A stretch of DNA of 64,000 bases, from positions 2,914,001 through 2,978,000 of the forward strand of contig CAVNZM010000005.1 of assembly GCA_963693365.1 (NCBI GenBank). Direction: 5' to 3'. This DNA comes from Amoebidium appalachense (taxonomy: Eukaryota; Ichthyosporea). Both the position numbers and the translations under genes were made by a program. The notes below the pieces were generated by a model. The model was not told where the DNA came from, did no database searches, and worked only from the letters and a program-made list of their open reading frames with translations. Of the stretch, positions 1 through 10,419 are shown one piece after another; the first letter of the stretch is position 1, and the number at the start of each line of letters is the position of its first letter.

Positions 1-185
1 AGAGAGAGAGAGAGAGGGAGAGAGGGAGAGAGAGGGAGAAAGAGAGAGAGAGAGAGCGAGAGAGATGGAGATAGAGACACACACACGCACGCACATGTAA
101 AACACACACACACCGTGACACGCACAGACTCGCACACACACACACGCACACACACGCACACACGCACACACGTGTACACATGTAC
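1..185. repeat. (GA)n followed by (CA)n microsatellite
   Basis: The window opens in an imperfect GA array and passes into interrupted CA repeats. No coding signal is present. The following 190-470 is unique sequence in which I recognise nothing. Confidence 0.9.
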
Positions 186-473
186 ACGCACACTTATCGA
201 CCGAGGTTGGGCATATCGATCCCCAGTGAGATAACTTGTATGCACATGCCATGCACCTTCCGTGTCACCCCATGACCATATGCATGACGGTGTGAGCGGG
301 AAGAAAAATGTCAAGGTGAGGCAAAAGGAAATACAAACACAAGCCATGCAAACGGAAGTTTTGCGTATGCTGTAGCTGGCACACAATGTCAGCCGTCAAT
401 CGAGGGTTGGATCTAAGAAACGTGGTGATTCGTGGGGGGCTGAGAGGGGATAGGGGGATTGTGTGTGTTCATG

Positions 474-478
474 TGCGT

Positions 479-510
<32 letters not shown>

Positions 511-555
511 GGCAGGGGGTGGGTGGGTGGGTAGGTGGGGGGGGGGGGGGGGGCT
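474..555 (+). repeat. (GT)n running into poly-G
   Basis: A short GT array leads directly into G runs broken by GGCAGG and GGTGG steps. It is one of many (TG)n-(G)n compound arrays with the same polarity. 556-1250 is unique sequence with no recognisable gene. Confidence 0.85.
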
Positions 556-1250
556 GTGGGGAAATACATTTCCGAAACATCCAATTCAAAGGTGCCGGAG
601 GAGGTGGAGAGGCTCTGCGAATGGAGCGGGCAGAGAATACATGTATGATGCTTATGTTTAGGACCGCAAAAATACCGACTACTAGTAGCCTATATGGCGG
701 ATACGGTTAGAGAGTCTTGTTCCTACATAGATTCGTTTATTCGTAATGGGGTGTGGTGTAAAAACGCAAATTAGAGATGATTATGGCTTGGCGGTGTAAT
801 CGGTTTCTGGTGTCTCCTGCTCGTATGTGTAATATGTGTGGGGGGCGGTTTACTCGCGGATGCATATCTATCAATAAGTAGCTAACGTAATAGAACCGGA
901 GGTTATTGGCGGTTTTATTCTCTTTTCTCCCTCTCTTCCTCAATATATCCGTTTTAAAATGACTATCCTAGATCACCTTATTAGTGCTGCACAGTATGAT
1001 ATTGTGATACGGTGTCTTAACTTTCTTTCGGAGCTACGGATGCTAGCCTCTGCTTGCCCATAATATGTAATAGGGGTGTCGTAAGTACTATGATGGCGCT
1101 AATTGTTGCCTAGCATGTACATATGTCACTAGCTGCATTTGATTGGCTGCGCTGGAAAACGCAGTAGGCCGTCGAGTGTGGCTGGGCCCCCGACAGTGTC
1201 CACGCAATAAAAAGTGTGTAAACCCCTTATATGAATCTACGGCCCCAGAA

Positions 1251-2375
1251 TACCCCCCTTCCCCCCCCCCCCCCCCCCCCCCCCCCGCTTCCGTCCCGCC
1301 GACGCCATTACCGAATAACATACACATGTGCAAAAAAAAATAATATGATCCTTGCTCCACTCTCTCTGATTCTTCAGATCCCGGACCCATTTTCGAGCCT
1401 CCTCCCTTCCTCCCCCTCTTCTTTATGCACCGTAAAGTCTGCACAGCCATCACTGCTGCTGCTGCTCAGGATGCCCTCTTATTCCTCCCTCCTTCTTCTC
1501 CCCCTCCCCCCCCTCCCCCCCCCCCCCCCACACACACACACACACATATCATGCCCGTCTCTCTCGATTGCCCTTCTCAAGGCTTCTTTCTATCTATCTT
1601 CCTATACAACCCCCGCCCTCCCCCCCCCCCCCCCCCCCCCCGCCCATCCCCGCACTTCGGCTCAGACCCGCCCCTTCCCCCCCGGGCATTTGCACCCCTA
1701 CTACGGTAACCCCCCCCTCCCCCCCATCTCTCCCCCCTCCTCTCACACACACACGCCTCTGGAACCATGGCTTGATACCCACCCCAGGTCCTTCACTTTT
1801 CCCCCCGCATTCACTTTTTATGATTACCCTCGCCCACTATCTATTTCTATTTGTGTGTGCTGGGAACACACGCTGTGCTGTCTAAGATCATGTGGCCCAG
1901 ACAGAGGCATATGATAGCTAGCATGTGGGGACGCACCCGCGTGCGACTATGGAATACTGTGTGCACGAGACTCTGTTCGTTTAAAAAGCCTGGTGCTCAG
2001 TATCCAGTTGCACTGCCATGTTCCTAGCAGGGCATATTCAAACGCTCAAGCAAAAATAGGTGGCCGGTGCCTCCTGGCCTCCCTCCTTCCCCCCCCTCCC
2101 CCCCCCCCCCTTGCCTCCGCTCTTCCCCCCCCTGTACAACCCCCCCTTCCCCGCCCTCTTCCCCACCCCCACACCGAAATAACCTCCCTCACCCCTCAAA
2201 CCCTCCCCCCCCCCCCCCCTGCCCTTCTCGCAAAACACAGCCCCAACCTCTTCCCGTCCCCTCCAGCCTGGCTTTCACTCACAAACATGCACATGACACG
2301 CAATGTTGCCTTGGGTGCTACCAGTCCCCTCCCCCCTCGCCCTCCCCCCCTCCCCCCCACCCCCCCGCTTTGAAA
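1251..2375 (+). repeat. C-rich low-complexity block
   Basis: Poly-C tracts recur with CT-rich and CA-rich links (about 1258-1286, 1500-1546, 1616-1641, 2088-2110, 2205-2218, 2332-2367). Open frames here translate to proline and His-Thr runs and are not genes. Confidence 0.85.
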
Positions 2376-2454
2376 TCACCAAGAACACGGAATTGTAGTT
2401 AGAATACGGGTACGTATAATAACAGGGCCCAACCAAATCTGCTGATTCAACTTG

Positions 2455-2735
2455 TTCCGAGCAGAATTATTTCGCAAAAAGCAGCCTCTTCAAAAGGCAG
2501 AATTATTCTGCCATAAGAAGAGGAATTTAGCCAAAGCAGCATAATTCTGCTTTATGCGGAATAATTATGCAAAAAGCTGTGATATTTTTGCTAAACGCAG
2601 AGTGATTCTGCTCAAAGCAGAATAATTCTGCCTTTTGCCGAATAGTTCTGCTTTTACAGAAGAATTTTGCTTTTTGCAGAATAACTCTGCTTTTTGCAGA
2701 ATAATTCTGCTTTTTGCAAGCTGAATCGGCCATGA
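2455..2735. repeat. Tandem palindromic minisatellite, GCAGAATAATTCTGC core
   Basis: About ten degenerate copies of a 20-30 bp unit are built around the self-complementary core GCAGAATWATTCTGC, joined by CTTTTT or AAAAG spacers. The last copies (about 2655-2720) are nearly perfect with a 20-bp period. Related degenerate units occur near 33165-33250, so it is a dispersed family. It is not a CRISPR array because there are no unique spacers of constant length. Each unit could form a small hairpin. Confidence 0.8.
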
Positions 2736-2869
2736 CGTGATTGGGCCCTTATGACGGTAATATGTGCAAACACTTAAAACATAAATTCACGGTCCTTATT
2801 AGACTTTCCCTCCACCCCCTTTCCCCCTCTACCCCTAGGTGCCATGACCGGCGCCCACCCTATGCCCCC

Positions 2870-3535
2870 GCTCCACGCCCACAAGCTCCCCCAGATTTCT
2901 CTTTTCTCTTCCCCCCCTTCCCCTCCCCCCCCCCCCCCCCTCCCCCCTCCTCCCCTCCCCCCGCCCCCTGCCCTTTCCCCTCGTCCGGCCACCGACCTAC
3001 CCCAGTAACTCACCATTTTTTAAAGTCGTTATATGTGAAACGTTTTGTTCCCGGAAGGACCCACCAGGTGCTCTCATAGGAACTCCCCCCTTCCACACAG
3101 CACATACTGTGCCATAATTAGGGTGCTAAAAGTGCAGAAAGCCAAACACCTACACCGTTAACGTTCCCAAACATCACTACTGGTCCACACACCGCCCAGG
3201 GTTTACACCTCAGCCCCGCCGGTGGGAGTTACCCCCCCAGTAACCCACCGGCCTCCCCTTGGTGAGGCCCCTGTCTGCTACTACCAACTTATAGACTGCT
3301 GCTCTATATACCCGTGGGGATTTCTTAGCACTTTGCTTTGCTCTTTAATTTGTCTGTTGAGTTGAAATTTGCCATTTTCCAGAATCTTACATGATTTTTC
3401 TGTCACTTCACTTCAAGCTCTTCTGGGATCTGTATAATCACTACTGCCCCCCCTCCCTCTGAGTCGCCCCCCCCCCCCCCCCCCCCCCCCCTTCCCCCCC
3501 CCCCCCCCCCCCCCTCCCTTCACCCCTTCAAGATT
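2870..3535 (+). repeat. C-rich tracts flanking unique spacer
   Basis: Two C-rich blocks (about 2915-2990 and 3469-3530) flank about 430 bp of unique sequence (3010-3440) in which I see no gene. Confidence 0.7.
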
Positions 3536-3696
3536 ATTCCCCCCTTCCCCACCCCTGGAGGGTTCCCCATGCAACCCTGTCCAGACCGTCCTAATCCCGG
3601 CCACTCATTGGAACCCATTCCTCGCCGTAGAGAGGCACACACATCAACTAGGACTGTTACGCACGGTTGCAGTGTGCATACACGCACGTGAACATG

Positions 3697-4760
<1,064 letters not shown>

Positions 4761-4850
4761 TGTAACGGTTTACATTAATGGGTCCACGGTGCCCGACACA
4801 CTTTTATGTTATTTTATTTATTGTTTATTATTTTTATATATATATATTTT

Positions 4851-4899
4851 TTTTTGGGGGGGAGGGGGGGGGGGATGGGAGGGAATTGGGGGTCGGGGG

Positions 4900-4946
<47 letters not shown>
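4851..4946 (+). repeat. Poly-G tract
   Basis: T9 is followed by G runs broken by A and T, then about 47 uninterrupted G. No coding potential. Confidence 0.9.
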
Positions 4947-4947
<1 letters not shown>

Positions 4948-5068
4948 GGCTGTGCGAAAGTGTGTGCATATATTGTCTCTGTGTACCTTTGGACGCGTGT
5001 CCCATGATCATAATCGACAACATGTACATATATTCAGGGAATCAACCATAGGAAAATTTGATTCATTT

Positions 5069-5219
<151 letters not shown>

Positions 5220-5223
5220 ACAA

Positions 5224-5296
5224 TAAGGGGCGCGGCACCCCACGTTAGTGACGTCACAAAGTGTGACGTCACTAACACAGGGTGGCGCACCCCTTA
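5224..5296. repeat. 73-bp near-perfect palindrome (possible MITE or element end)
   Basis: Two 35-nt arms (5224-5258 and 5262-5296) are inverted repeats with five mismatches around a 3-nt AAG spacer. The arms begin TAAGGGG and end in a TGACGTCA motif, so the hairpin carries two CRE-like octamers. It could be a small foldback transposon, a remnant of the viral terminal repeat, or a regulatory hairpin. I found no second copy at the other side of the element, although that side is truncated by the N gap. A GATATGG-like degenerate repeat follows at 5297-5395. Confidence 0.8.
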
Positions 5297-5550
5297 GGAT
5301 ATGGCAGATATGCATATGGGATATGGCGATATGCAGTATGATATGGGTGTATATTGTGATTAGGATATGGATATGGGTATGGATATGTACAGGAGCACGT
5401 GCACACACTGTGTGTGTGTGCATAAACACGTGCAGAGCACGTGGATTTAATTAAAATATTAAAGGGAAAACGTGTCATGTGTGCGCGTGCACGCACGCGC
5501 ACATGCGACACGTACACAGTTCTGAGATCAAAGGAATGCGACGGTGTGCA

Positions 5551-5753
5551 CAAGGCGGCCAATGAGAATTCGAATTCCGAATTCCTTGTACAAGGCGGCC
5601 AATAGTAATGCGGATGCACAAGGCGGCCAATGATAATTCAGTTCCAAAAAGCCAGTTGCCGCACAAGGCGGCCAATCGGAGTTCAGGTTGGCACATTTTG
5701 GTTTAGGCGGCCAATAAGGACACAGAGATTAAGGATTTCGGTCCTCATTGGCC
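5551..5753 (+). promoter_or_regulatory. CCAAT-box cluster upstream of first viral gene
   Basis: The decamer GGCGGCCAAT occurs five times on the plus strand, with cores starting near 5554, 5594, 5622, 5667 and 5706. Spacing is 28-45 nt, and an inverted ATTGGCC lies at 5747. A TATA-like TACATAA follows at 5783-5789. The same decamer appears once more at about 9300 between two other viral genes. I infer an NF-Y-type upstream activating region for the gene starting at 5895. Confidence 0.6.
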
Positions 5754-5824
5754 ACAAGCGCACCCAGCATGTCGCCGCTGTGTACATAAGCATCCGCACA
5801 CAGCCAACATCACACCAAGCAAAC

Positions 5825-5998
5825 ATGAGCCATACGTACACAGTTGAGGTGCACACCACAGTCACGTTCACCACACCCCCCAAACAACAGCAAAATGGTC
5901 AAGCCAACCCTGCTGCGTCAAACGACTGGTCTGTCCACCGTCAAAAGGACCAGCATCGCCGCGGTAAGCAGTGGCAAAGAAAACACCAACAACAGTGA
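5825..5998 (+). CDS. Small overlapping upstream ORF, 57 aa
   Basis: An ATG at 5825 opens a 57-codon frame rich in Gln, His and Lys. It overlaps the start of the main gene (5895) in another frame and ends with TGA at 5998. It is the first ATG after the TATA-like element. It may be a leaky-scanning upstream ORF that tempers translation of the main gene, a real small basic protein, or chance. No family is recognised. Confidence 0.25.
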   Translation: MSHTYTVEVHTTVTFTTPPKQQQNGQANPAASNDWSVHRQKDQHRRGKQWQRKHQQQ

Positions 5999-6809
5999 GG
6001 GGCCCAAGATGGTGCAGTACAAGGAGGTGTTCCTCAACGGTGTGGGCAAGGCCACCATGGGCGCACCCTGGGTGATGAACGACGTGTTGGCCGTGCAGCT
6101 GTACAACCTGCCCAACATCAACATCAACGGGCAGATGCTCATCGAGTTGGTCCCCAGCACGGTTGCCTGGGATGCCAAGCCCACCATTAGGGTCAAGTCG
6201 CAACGCCGCCCTGAGCCCTTTGAGGTGGCCTACGCCGTTGACCTGTGGCCCTACGTGTGCAGCATGGCCAGGGACGTGTTGTGGATGCACAAGGACCACG
6301 AGATGCTCAAGGGGGTGGACGTGGACACCGTACCTGTCAAGATCAGCAGCAACCTGTGGTCCAGGCACACCCCCAGCCTGTACGATGTGCTGGGTGCCGA
6401 CCCCGTCGGCAAGGAGGACATGGTGGAGGCACTGGGTGGCACCTACTTCAACGTGATGTTGGAGCTCCCCAACCCCCTTGGCCGCAACCCCTGCCTCTTC
6501 AAGCTGGGCAACAACGCTGCCTCCATCGACGAGTTTGTGGAGTTTATGAACTCCCAACGTGCCAAGTGCCGTGAGGTGACTGCCTGGGTGTCTGCAGCTG
6601 CCACCAGCGTCATCTACAACAAGAAGAACAACACTGTGCGTACCAAGCTGGTTGCCCGCAAGGTTCAGGTGTTTGACTTAGATGGCCTGATGGAGCTGGC
6701 TGGTGGTGAGGGGGGCGAGGGGGAGGGGGGTGATGTAGACTTGGGGCAGGCTAAGCGTGCAGGCACGCCCATGCCCGGTAATGACGATGCCAAAATGCTC
6801 AGAATGTAA
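5895..6809 (+). CDS. Virus-element protein V1, unknown, 304 aa
   Basis: The start is ATG 5895 in context AAAATGG; upstream in-frame starts are non-ATG. The protein is soluble, with no signal peptide or TM segment. Its N-terminal 40 residues are Ser/Thr/Lys-rich, the middle is a mixed alpha/beta body, and the tail has an acidic Gly-Glu stretch (about residues 274-284) followed by Lys/Arg. A late segment rich in Val, Lys and Arg (about residues 235-268) is vaguely reminiscent of OB-fold ssDNA-binding proteins of DNA viruses, but I cannot assign it. It is the only rightward gene at the left end of the element, under the CCAAT cluster, and is followed by AATAAA. It is intronless, with even codon use unlike the surrounding repeats. 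Confidence 0.8.
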   Translation: MVKPTLLRQTTGLSTVKRTSIAAVSSGKENTNNSEGPKMVQYKEVFLNGVGKATMGAPWVMNDVLAVQLYNLPNININGQMLIELVPSTVAWDAKPTIRVKSQRRPEPFEVAYAVDLWPYVCSMARDVLWMHKDHEMLKGVDVDTVPVKISSNLWSRHTPSLYDVLGADPVGKEDMVEALGGTYFNVMLELPNPLGRNPCLFKLGNNAASIDEFVEFMNSQRAKCREVTAWVSAAATSVIYNKKNNTVRTKLVARKVQVFDLDGLMELAGGEGGEGEGGDVDLGQAKRAGTPMPGNDDAKMLRM

Positions 6810-6861
6810 TGACACACGACTGTATATTGAGAACATATTTGTCTGCGGGTGATTGCCACGA

Positions 6862-6867
6862 AATAAA
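6862..6867 (+). terminator. Polyadenylation signal AATAAA after V1
   Basis: A canonical AATAAA lies 53 nt after the V1 stop codon. Confidence 0.6.
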
Positions 6868-7047
6868 CGGTCAAAAAACTTGTGTTTTTGGGGAAAAACG
6901 AACACTGTGAGCTACGTGACCGACTTGACTTGTGGCGCAATGAGAGGGAGTGTCAAAGACTTGCGCAAGTATGAGCCGATGAAATTTGCGAATTTATCTC
7001 CAGGAATGCCCAGCATGTCGTTTTTCTTCTCTTTCCCTGTCTTTCTC

Positions 7048-7133
7048 AAAAAATCTTGAAAATCCTTTTCAATCATCTCTTTTCGTAGAAAAAAGTCTTT
7101 TAAAGTTTTTGTTACCGTAGTAGACAAATCTTT

Positions 7134-7180
<47 letters not shown>

Positions 7181-7287
7181 CTCGTTTCCTTTCGTTAGTT
7201 TTGTGAAAAAACTTGAAAATCCTTTTCAATCATCTCTTTTCGTAGAAAAAAGTCTTTTAAAGTTTTTTGTTACTTAGACAAATCTTT

Positions 7288-7352
<65 letters not shown>

Positions 7353-7454
7353 CTCGTTTCCTTTCGTTAGTTTTGTGAAAAAACTTGAAAATCCTTTTCA
7401 ATCATCTCTTTTCGTAGAAAAAAGTCTTTTAAAGTTTTTTGTTACTTAGACAAA

Positions 7455-7543
<89 letters not shown>

Positions 7544-7650
7544 CTCGTTTCTTTTCGTTAGTTTTGTGAAAAAACTTGAAAATCCTTTTCAATCATCTCT
7601 TTTCGTAGAAAAAAGTCTTTTAAAGTTTTTTGTTACTTAGACAAATCTTT

Positions 7651-7731
<81 letters not shown>
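7048..7731. repeat. Four-copy tandem repeat with embedded expanding (CA)n
   Basis: A core of about 85 bp (beginning near TTGAAAATCC and ending ACAAATCTTTCC) is repeated four times, at about 7053, 7212, 7384 and 7573. Each core is followed by a (CA)n array and a 28-bp GTCTCG-TTTTGTG linker. The CA arrays measure about 45, 63, 82 and 78 bp, so they lengthen from left to right. Cores are nearly identical. It fills the 1.2-kb spacer between convergent genes V1 and V2, and is unlike the dispersed host microsatellites in having a unique-sequence core. Confidence 0.9.
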
Positions 7732-7843
7732 CACACATGCACATGCACACTTAAATCGTTGTCTTCTTAGGCACACACACGTGCAGGCACACGTGTGCAA
7801 TGCACCGCAGTAGTCTTGGGTTTGTACTCAGCTTGTTTTTCGT

Positions 7844-7863
7844 AAAAATAAAAGTTTATTTTT
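7844..7863. terminator. Bidirectional poly(A) hairpin
   Basis: AAAAATAAA-AG-TTTATTTTT is a perfect inverted repeat giving AATAAA on both strands. It lies 162 nt beyond the V2 stop on the minus strand and downstream of V1 on the plus strand, so it can serve both convergent transcripts. Confidence 0.55.
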
Positions 7864-8024
7864 GCCGTCGATTGTCTTTGTAAAAAAGAAAAAAACGTGG
7901 AAATAAAGGGCTCTGCCCATTGTCTTCACAAAAAAACGTGTCTATGGTCATGGACGAGCTGAGAGGGTAAAAAACGTATAAAACGTGCAAGTATAGGGCA
8001 CAGCCCTGCACAGTCACCCCTAAC

Positions 8025-9146
8025 CTAACCACTTAGGTAGATGACGTCGCTGTTCACAGTCTTGAGGGGGGAAGAAGTACGGGGCTTAGACACCTGGACC
8101 CCACCGTAGAAGTAGCGAGCACCGTGGGCCATCTTGTTGTTGTTGTTGTTGTAGGTGATGTTTCTGTTGCAGCTGCTGCAGATGGTGTAGAGGGGGGCAC
8201 GGTTCTCCTTGTGATCTGGGGCAAGCTCCGGGACAGACTTGCGCCGTGACGGGGCCTCCTTGGCAATGTTTTTCTTGATCAACCCTGCAAAGTGAATCTT
8301 TTCACCTAAACCACACGCACGCTCCTCTGCAATAGTGCGCAGCAGGGCCTGCATTTCATGCAGGATATCCAGGGGAACCCCTTTGAAGATGGGTGTGGAC
8401 TTTAACTTGGCAGCCTTGGCAGTGGCCACCATGGCCTGCAGGAATCCTACAAGAACATGGGCCAGGAGGTGCACCAGCTCGTCCTCACGGTAGGGAGACA
8501 CAGTCCCTGACTTGCACATAGCGGCAATGGGCCGCCAGCCGTCCTCTACCTGGTGCATGTACCTGTGGATGTAGTCGCCAACCAGCTGAGGATCTGTCTC
8601 GGCCTTGTACCTGATAGACCTGTCGTGCTCGTTGAACAGTGGCAGGAGGAGGTCTACCACAGCAGCCGCCACCCCCTTGAGCATGAGGGCGTTGCGGCAC
8701 GCGAGTGTTAGCTTAATCGAATCGGTGTGCAAGTCTGCCAGGTCTGCCAGCCCACGTACGTTGTCACGCAACAGTGCCTCAGGCAGCCACATCCCAACAA
8801 AATCGTTGTGACCAGCGAAGCGTTTCTGGAAGTAGACTTTCCCCCCTGGGTTGTAACCAGCCTGGAAGAAGCCATCAACCGTGGCGGGATGGAGGTAGGC
8901 CGAGTTCTCCACAACACCGGGCTGTGCAGCATACCCCTCAGCCAGCGTGCGGTGGAGCTTGTAGAAGGGGTCAGGAACAAGGGCGGAAACATCTATGTCG
9001 GCCCAGGAGAAGGTGCGTAGATCATTGAAACAAGGATAGCCAAAGGATGTGACCATGGGTGTAGGTACAGAAAGGGCGGATGCTGCAGCAGCCTGAGCAA
9101 CAGCTGTGCCATTGCAAAGAGGGGGTAGGGGAGAGAGAGGGTTCAT
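8025..9146 (-). CDS. Virus-element protein V2, unknown, 373 aa
   Basis: The first true ATG is at 9146 (the frame extends upstream only through a TTG). The N-terminus is Pro/Leu/Ala-rich; the central 200 residues look alpha-helical, with conserved-looking Trp, His and Asp positions. The C-terminal 80 residues are basic and contain one CxxC pair followed by five Asn encoded by an AAC run. No TM segment or signal peptide is evident. It is the last gene of a minus-strand run (V6-V5-V4-V3-V2), with promoter DNA at 9147-9415 containing a GGCGGCCAAT motif. I do not recognise the family; a replication-associated or virion-internal protein is possible. Confidence 0.75.
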   Translation of the reverse strand: MNPLSPLPPLCNGTAVAQAAAASALSVPTPMVTSFGYPCFNDLRTFSWADIDVSALVPDPFYKLHRTLAEGYAAQPGVVENSAYLHPATVDGFFQAGYNPGGKVYFQKRFAGHNDFVGMWLPEALLRDNVRGLADLADLHTDSIKLTLACRNALMLKGVAAAVVDLLLPLFNEHDRSIRYKAETDPQLVGDYIHRYMHQVEDGWRPIAAMCKSGTVSPYREDELVHLLAHVLVGFLQAMVATAKAAKLKSTPIFKGVPLDILHEMQALLRTIAEERACGLGEKIHFAGLIKKNIAKEAPSRRKSVPELAPDHKENRAPLYTICSSCNRNITYNNNNNKMAHGARYFYGGVQVSKPRTSSPLKTVNSDVIYLSG

Positions 9147-9298
9147 GTTTAAAAAGTTCGCTGTTTGCAAAAAGGCAGGCTAGAGTGGCTTAGAATAAAG
9201 GAAAAATGTTTGAAGAATGGACCGTTTGCAGGTGGTTTTTTGTGCCCTCCGGCACACATGCTGCCATTGCTCCAAACTTTGGTGACTCGCGTTGCACT

Positions 9299-9360
9299 AG
9301 GCGGCCAATCAAAGCGCAGGAAGGCTACCAATGGAATGAAAGTCAACAAACCTTATTGGT
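9299..9360. promoter_or_regulatory. CCAAT boxes between V2 and V3
   Basis: AGGCGGCCAAT at 9299-9309, ACCAAT near 9329 and an inverted ATTGG near 9355 lie upstream of the V2 start. The first repeats the decamer found five times before V1, suggesting common control. Confidence 0.5.
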
Positions 9361-9415
9361 TCCTCGCACCGCCCGCCAACGGTTTTTCCTGTGTGCACTT
9401 ACCATATATGGGTTT

Positions 9416-10030
9416 TCAATTAGCTCTGCGACCCGAGACGTGTGGCGGCCTTGCCGGTGGCCAGACGTAGGGTTTGCCACCCACAAGCACCTGTGCACCG
9501 CCCCCTCCGCCCCCTCTCCACTCATAACCACCACCTGTGTGTGGGCGTGTACCCGTGGGCACACTGCCCCCACCACCACTACTGCCTGCAGCGTTGTATG
9601 GACCATAACCCGCAGCATTCTGTGCAGTGTGTAGCATATAGTTACCCGCGTCCCTTGTGCCATTCCTCAGTGTCTTCCATGCGCTGAACGAGCCATTCTG
9701 GATACCCTGACCCACATGCTGTGTGCCCTGCAGGGCGGCATCGCCTGTGGCACGTGCGACCCCTTTGAGCCCCTTGAACGCTGTCCCCCCCACCTCCCCG
9801 GCCTTTTCTGCACTGTAGGTGGCCGCATCTGCTGCCTTGTTGTACATGTAGTTACCCACCCCCCTCGCTATGTCCCCCTTGTGTTTCCACGCATAATACC
9901 CCCCTGCCCCCAAGGCAGCACCGCCTGCCAGAGCCCCCACCCACTTAGCCACCTCTGACGCCTTGTTTGGTTGGTTTTGCACGTAGATGACGCGCGTGTT
10001 TCCGTTCCTGCCTCGCGATGACACACCCAT
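9416..10030 (-). CDS. Virus-element protein V3, glycine-rich, one TM, 204 aa
   Basis: ATG 10030 sits in a CACCACCATGG context. The protein begins MGVSS, a plausible N-myristoylation signal. A Gly/Ala-rich hydrophobic segment near residues 31-50 may span a membrane. Residues 52-130 are Ala/Gly/Lys-rich amphipathic helix like LEA or apolipoprotein-type repeats, and residues 150-204 are a disordered Gly/Pro/Arg tail with poly-Gly. Family not recognised. A membrane- or DNA-associated minor virion protein is the most natural guess, given its place in the minus-strand run. Confidence 0.7.
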   Translation of the reverse strand: MGVSSRGRNGNTRVIYVQNQPNKASEVAKWVGALAGGAALGAGGYYAWKHKGDIARGVGNYMYNKAADAATYSAEKAGEVGGTAFKGLKGVARATGDAALQGTQHVGQGIQNGSFSAWKTLRNGTRDAGNYMLHTAQNAAGYGPYNAAGSSGGGGSVPTGTRPHTGGGYEWRGGGGGGAQVLVGGKPYVWPPARPPHVSGRRAN

Positions 10031-10099
10031 GGTGGTGGTGTGGCTTGCACTTTTACTTATGTGGGCATATTATTTTTTATTGCCAGAGTCATGTTCCTG

Positions 10100-10369
10100 C
10101 TAGCGCACGGCCCTGCCATGTGCACGCCTGAGTGCTGCAAAGGTAGGGCGTCTCCGGGTACTAGGAGCACGGTTGCCTGCTGAGGAGCCAGCCACAGTGG
10201 TTGGTTTAAGGAAAGAAGGGTGGCGTGTGTTGCGTGGACATATACTGTCTGCAATGGATCTTGCCATGGCCTGCTGGCCATAAAAGCTAAAGTCTGTGCG
10301 CGTGGCGTTTGACGTGCGCTCAGTGAGGGGTTGAAATTGGTCATTGAGCACAACTTGGTAGGTGGCCAT
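10100..10369 (-). CDS. Virus-element small basic protein V4, 89 aa
   Basis: ATG 10369 is in CACACCACCATGG and lies only about 22 nt downstream of a TATAAGG box. The C-terminal third is strongly Arg-rich (RRRP and ALRRAHGRAVR-like), typical of small nucleic-acid-binding or capsid-interior peptides. It has no membrane segment or recognised domain. It lies between V3 (69 nt) and V5 (50 nt), so these genes are tightly packed. Confidence 0.6.
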   Translation of the reverse strand: MATYQVVLNDQFQPLTERTSNATRTDFSFYGQQAMARSIADSICPRNTRHPSFLKPTTVAGSSAGNRAPSTRRRPTFAALRRAHGRAVR

Positions 10370-10383
10370 GGTGGTGTGCTGGT

Positions 10384-10391
10384 ACCTTATA
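10384..10391 (-). promoter_or_regulatory. TATA box of V4
   Basis: Minus-strand TATAAGG about 22 nt before the V4 ATG implies an almost leaderless mRNA. Comparable TATA-ATG spacings are seen at V10 and V12. Confidence 0.45.
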
Positions 10392-10419
10392 CACTCTACC
10401 ACACATTTTTATGATCTGG

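Noticed and set aside
2455-2735. Possible CRISPR array
   Set aside because: Units are palindromic and contiguous with no unique equal-length spacers, and the genome is eukaryotic.
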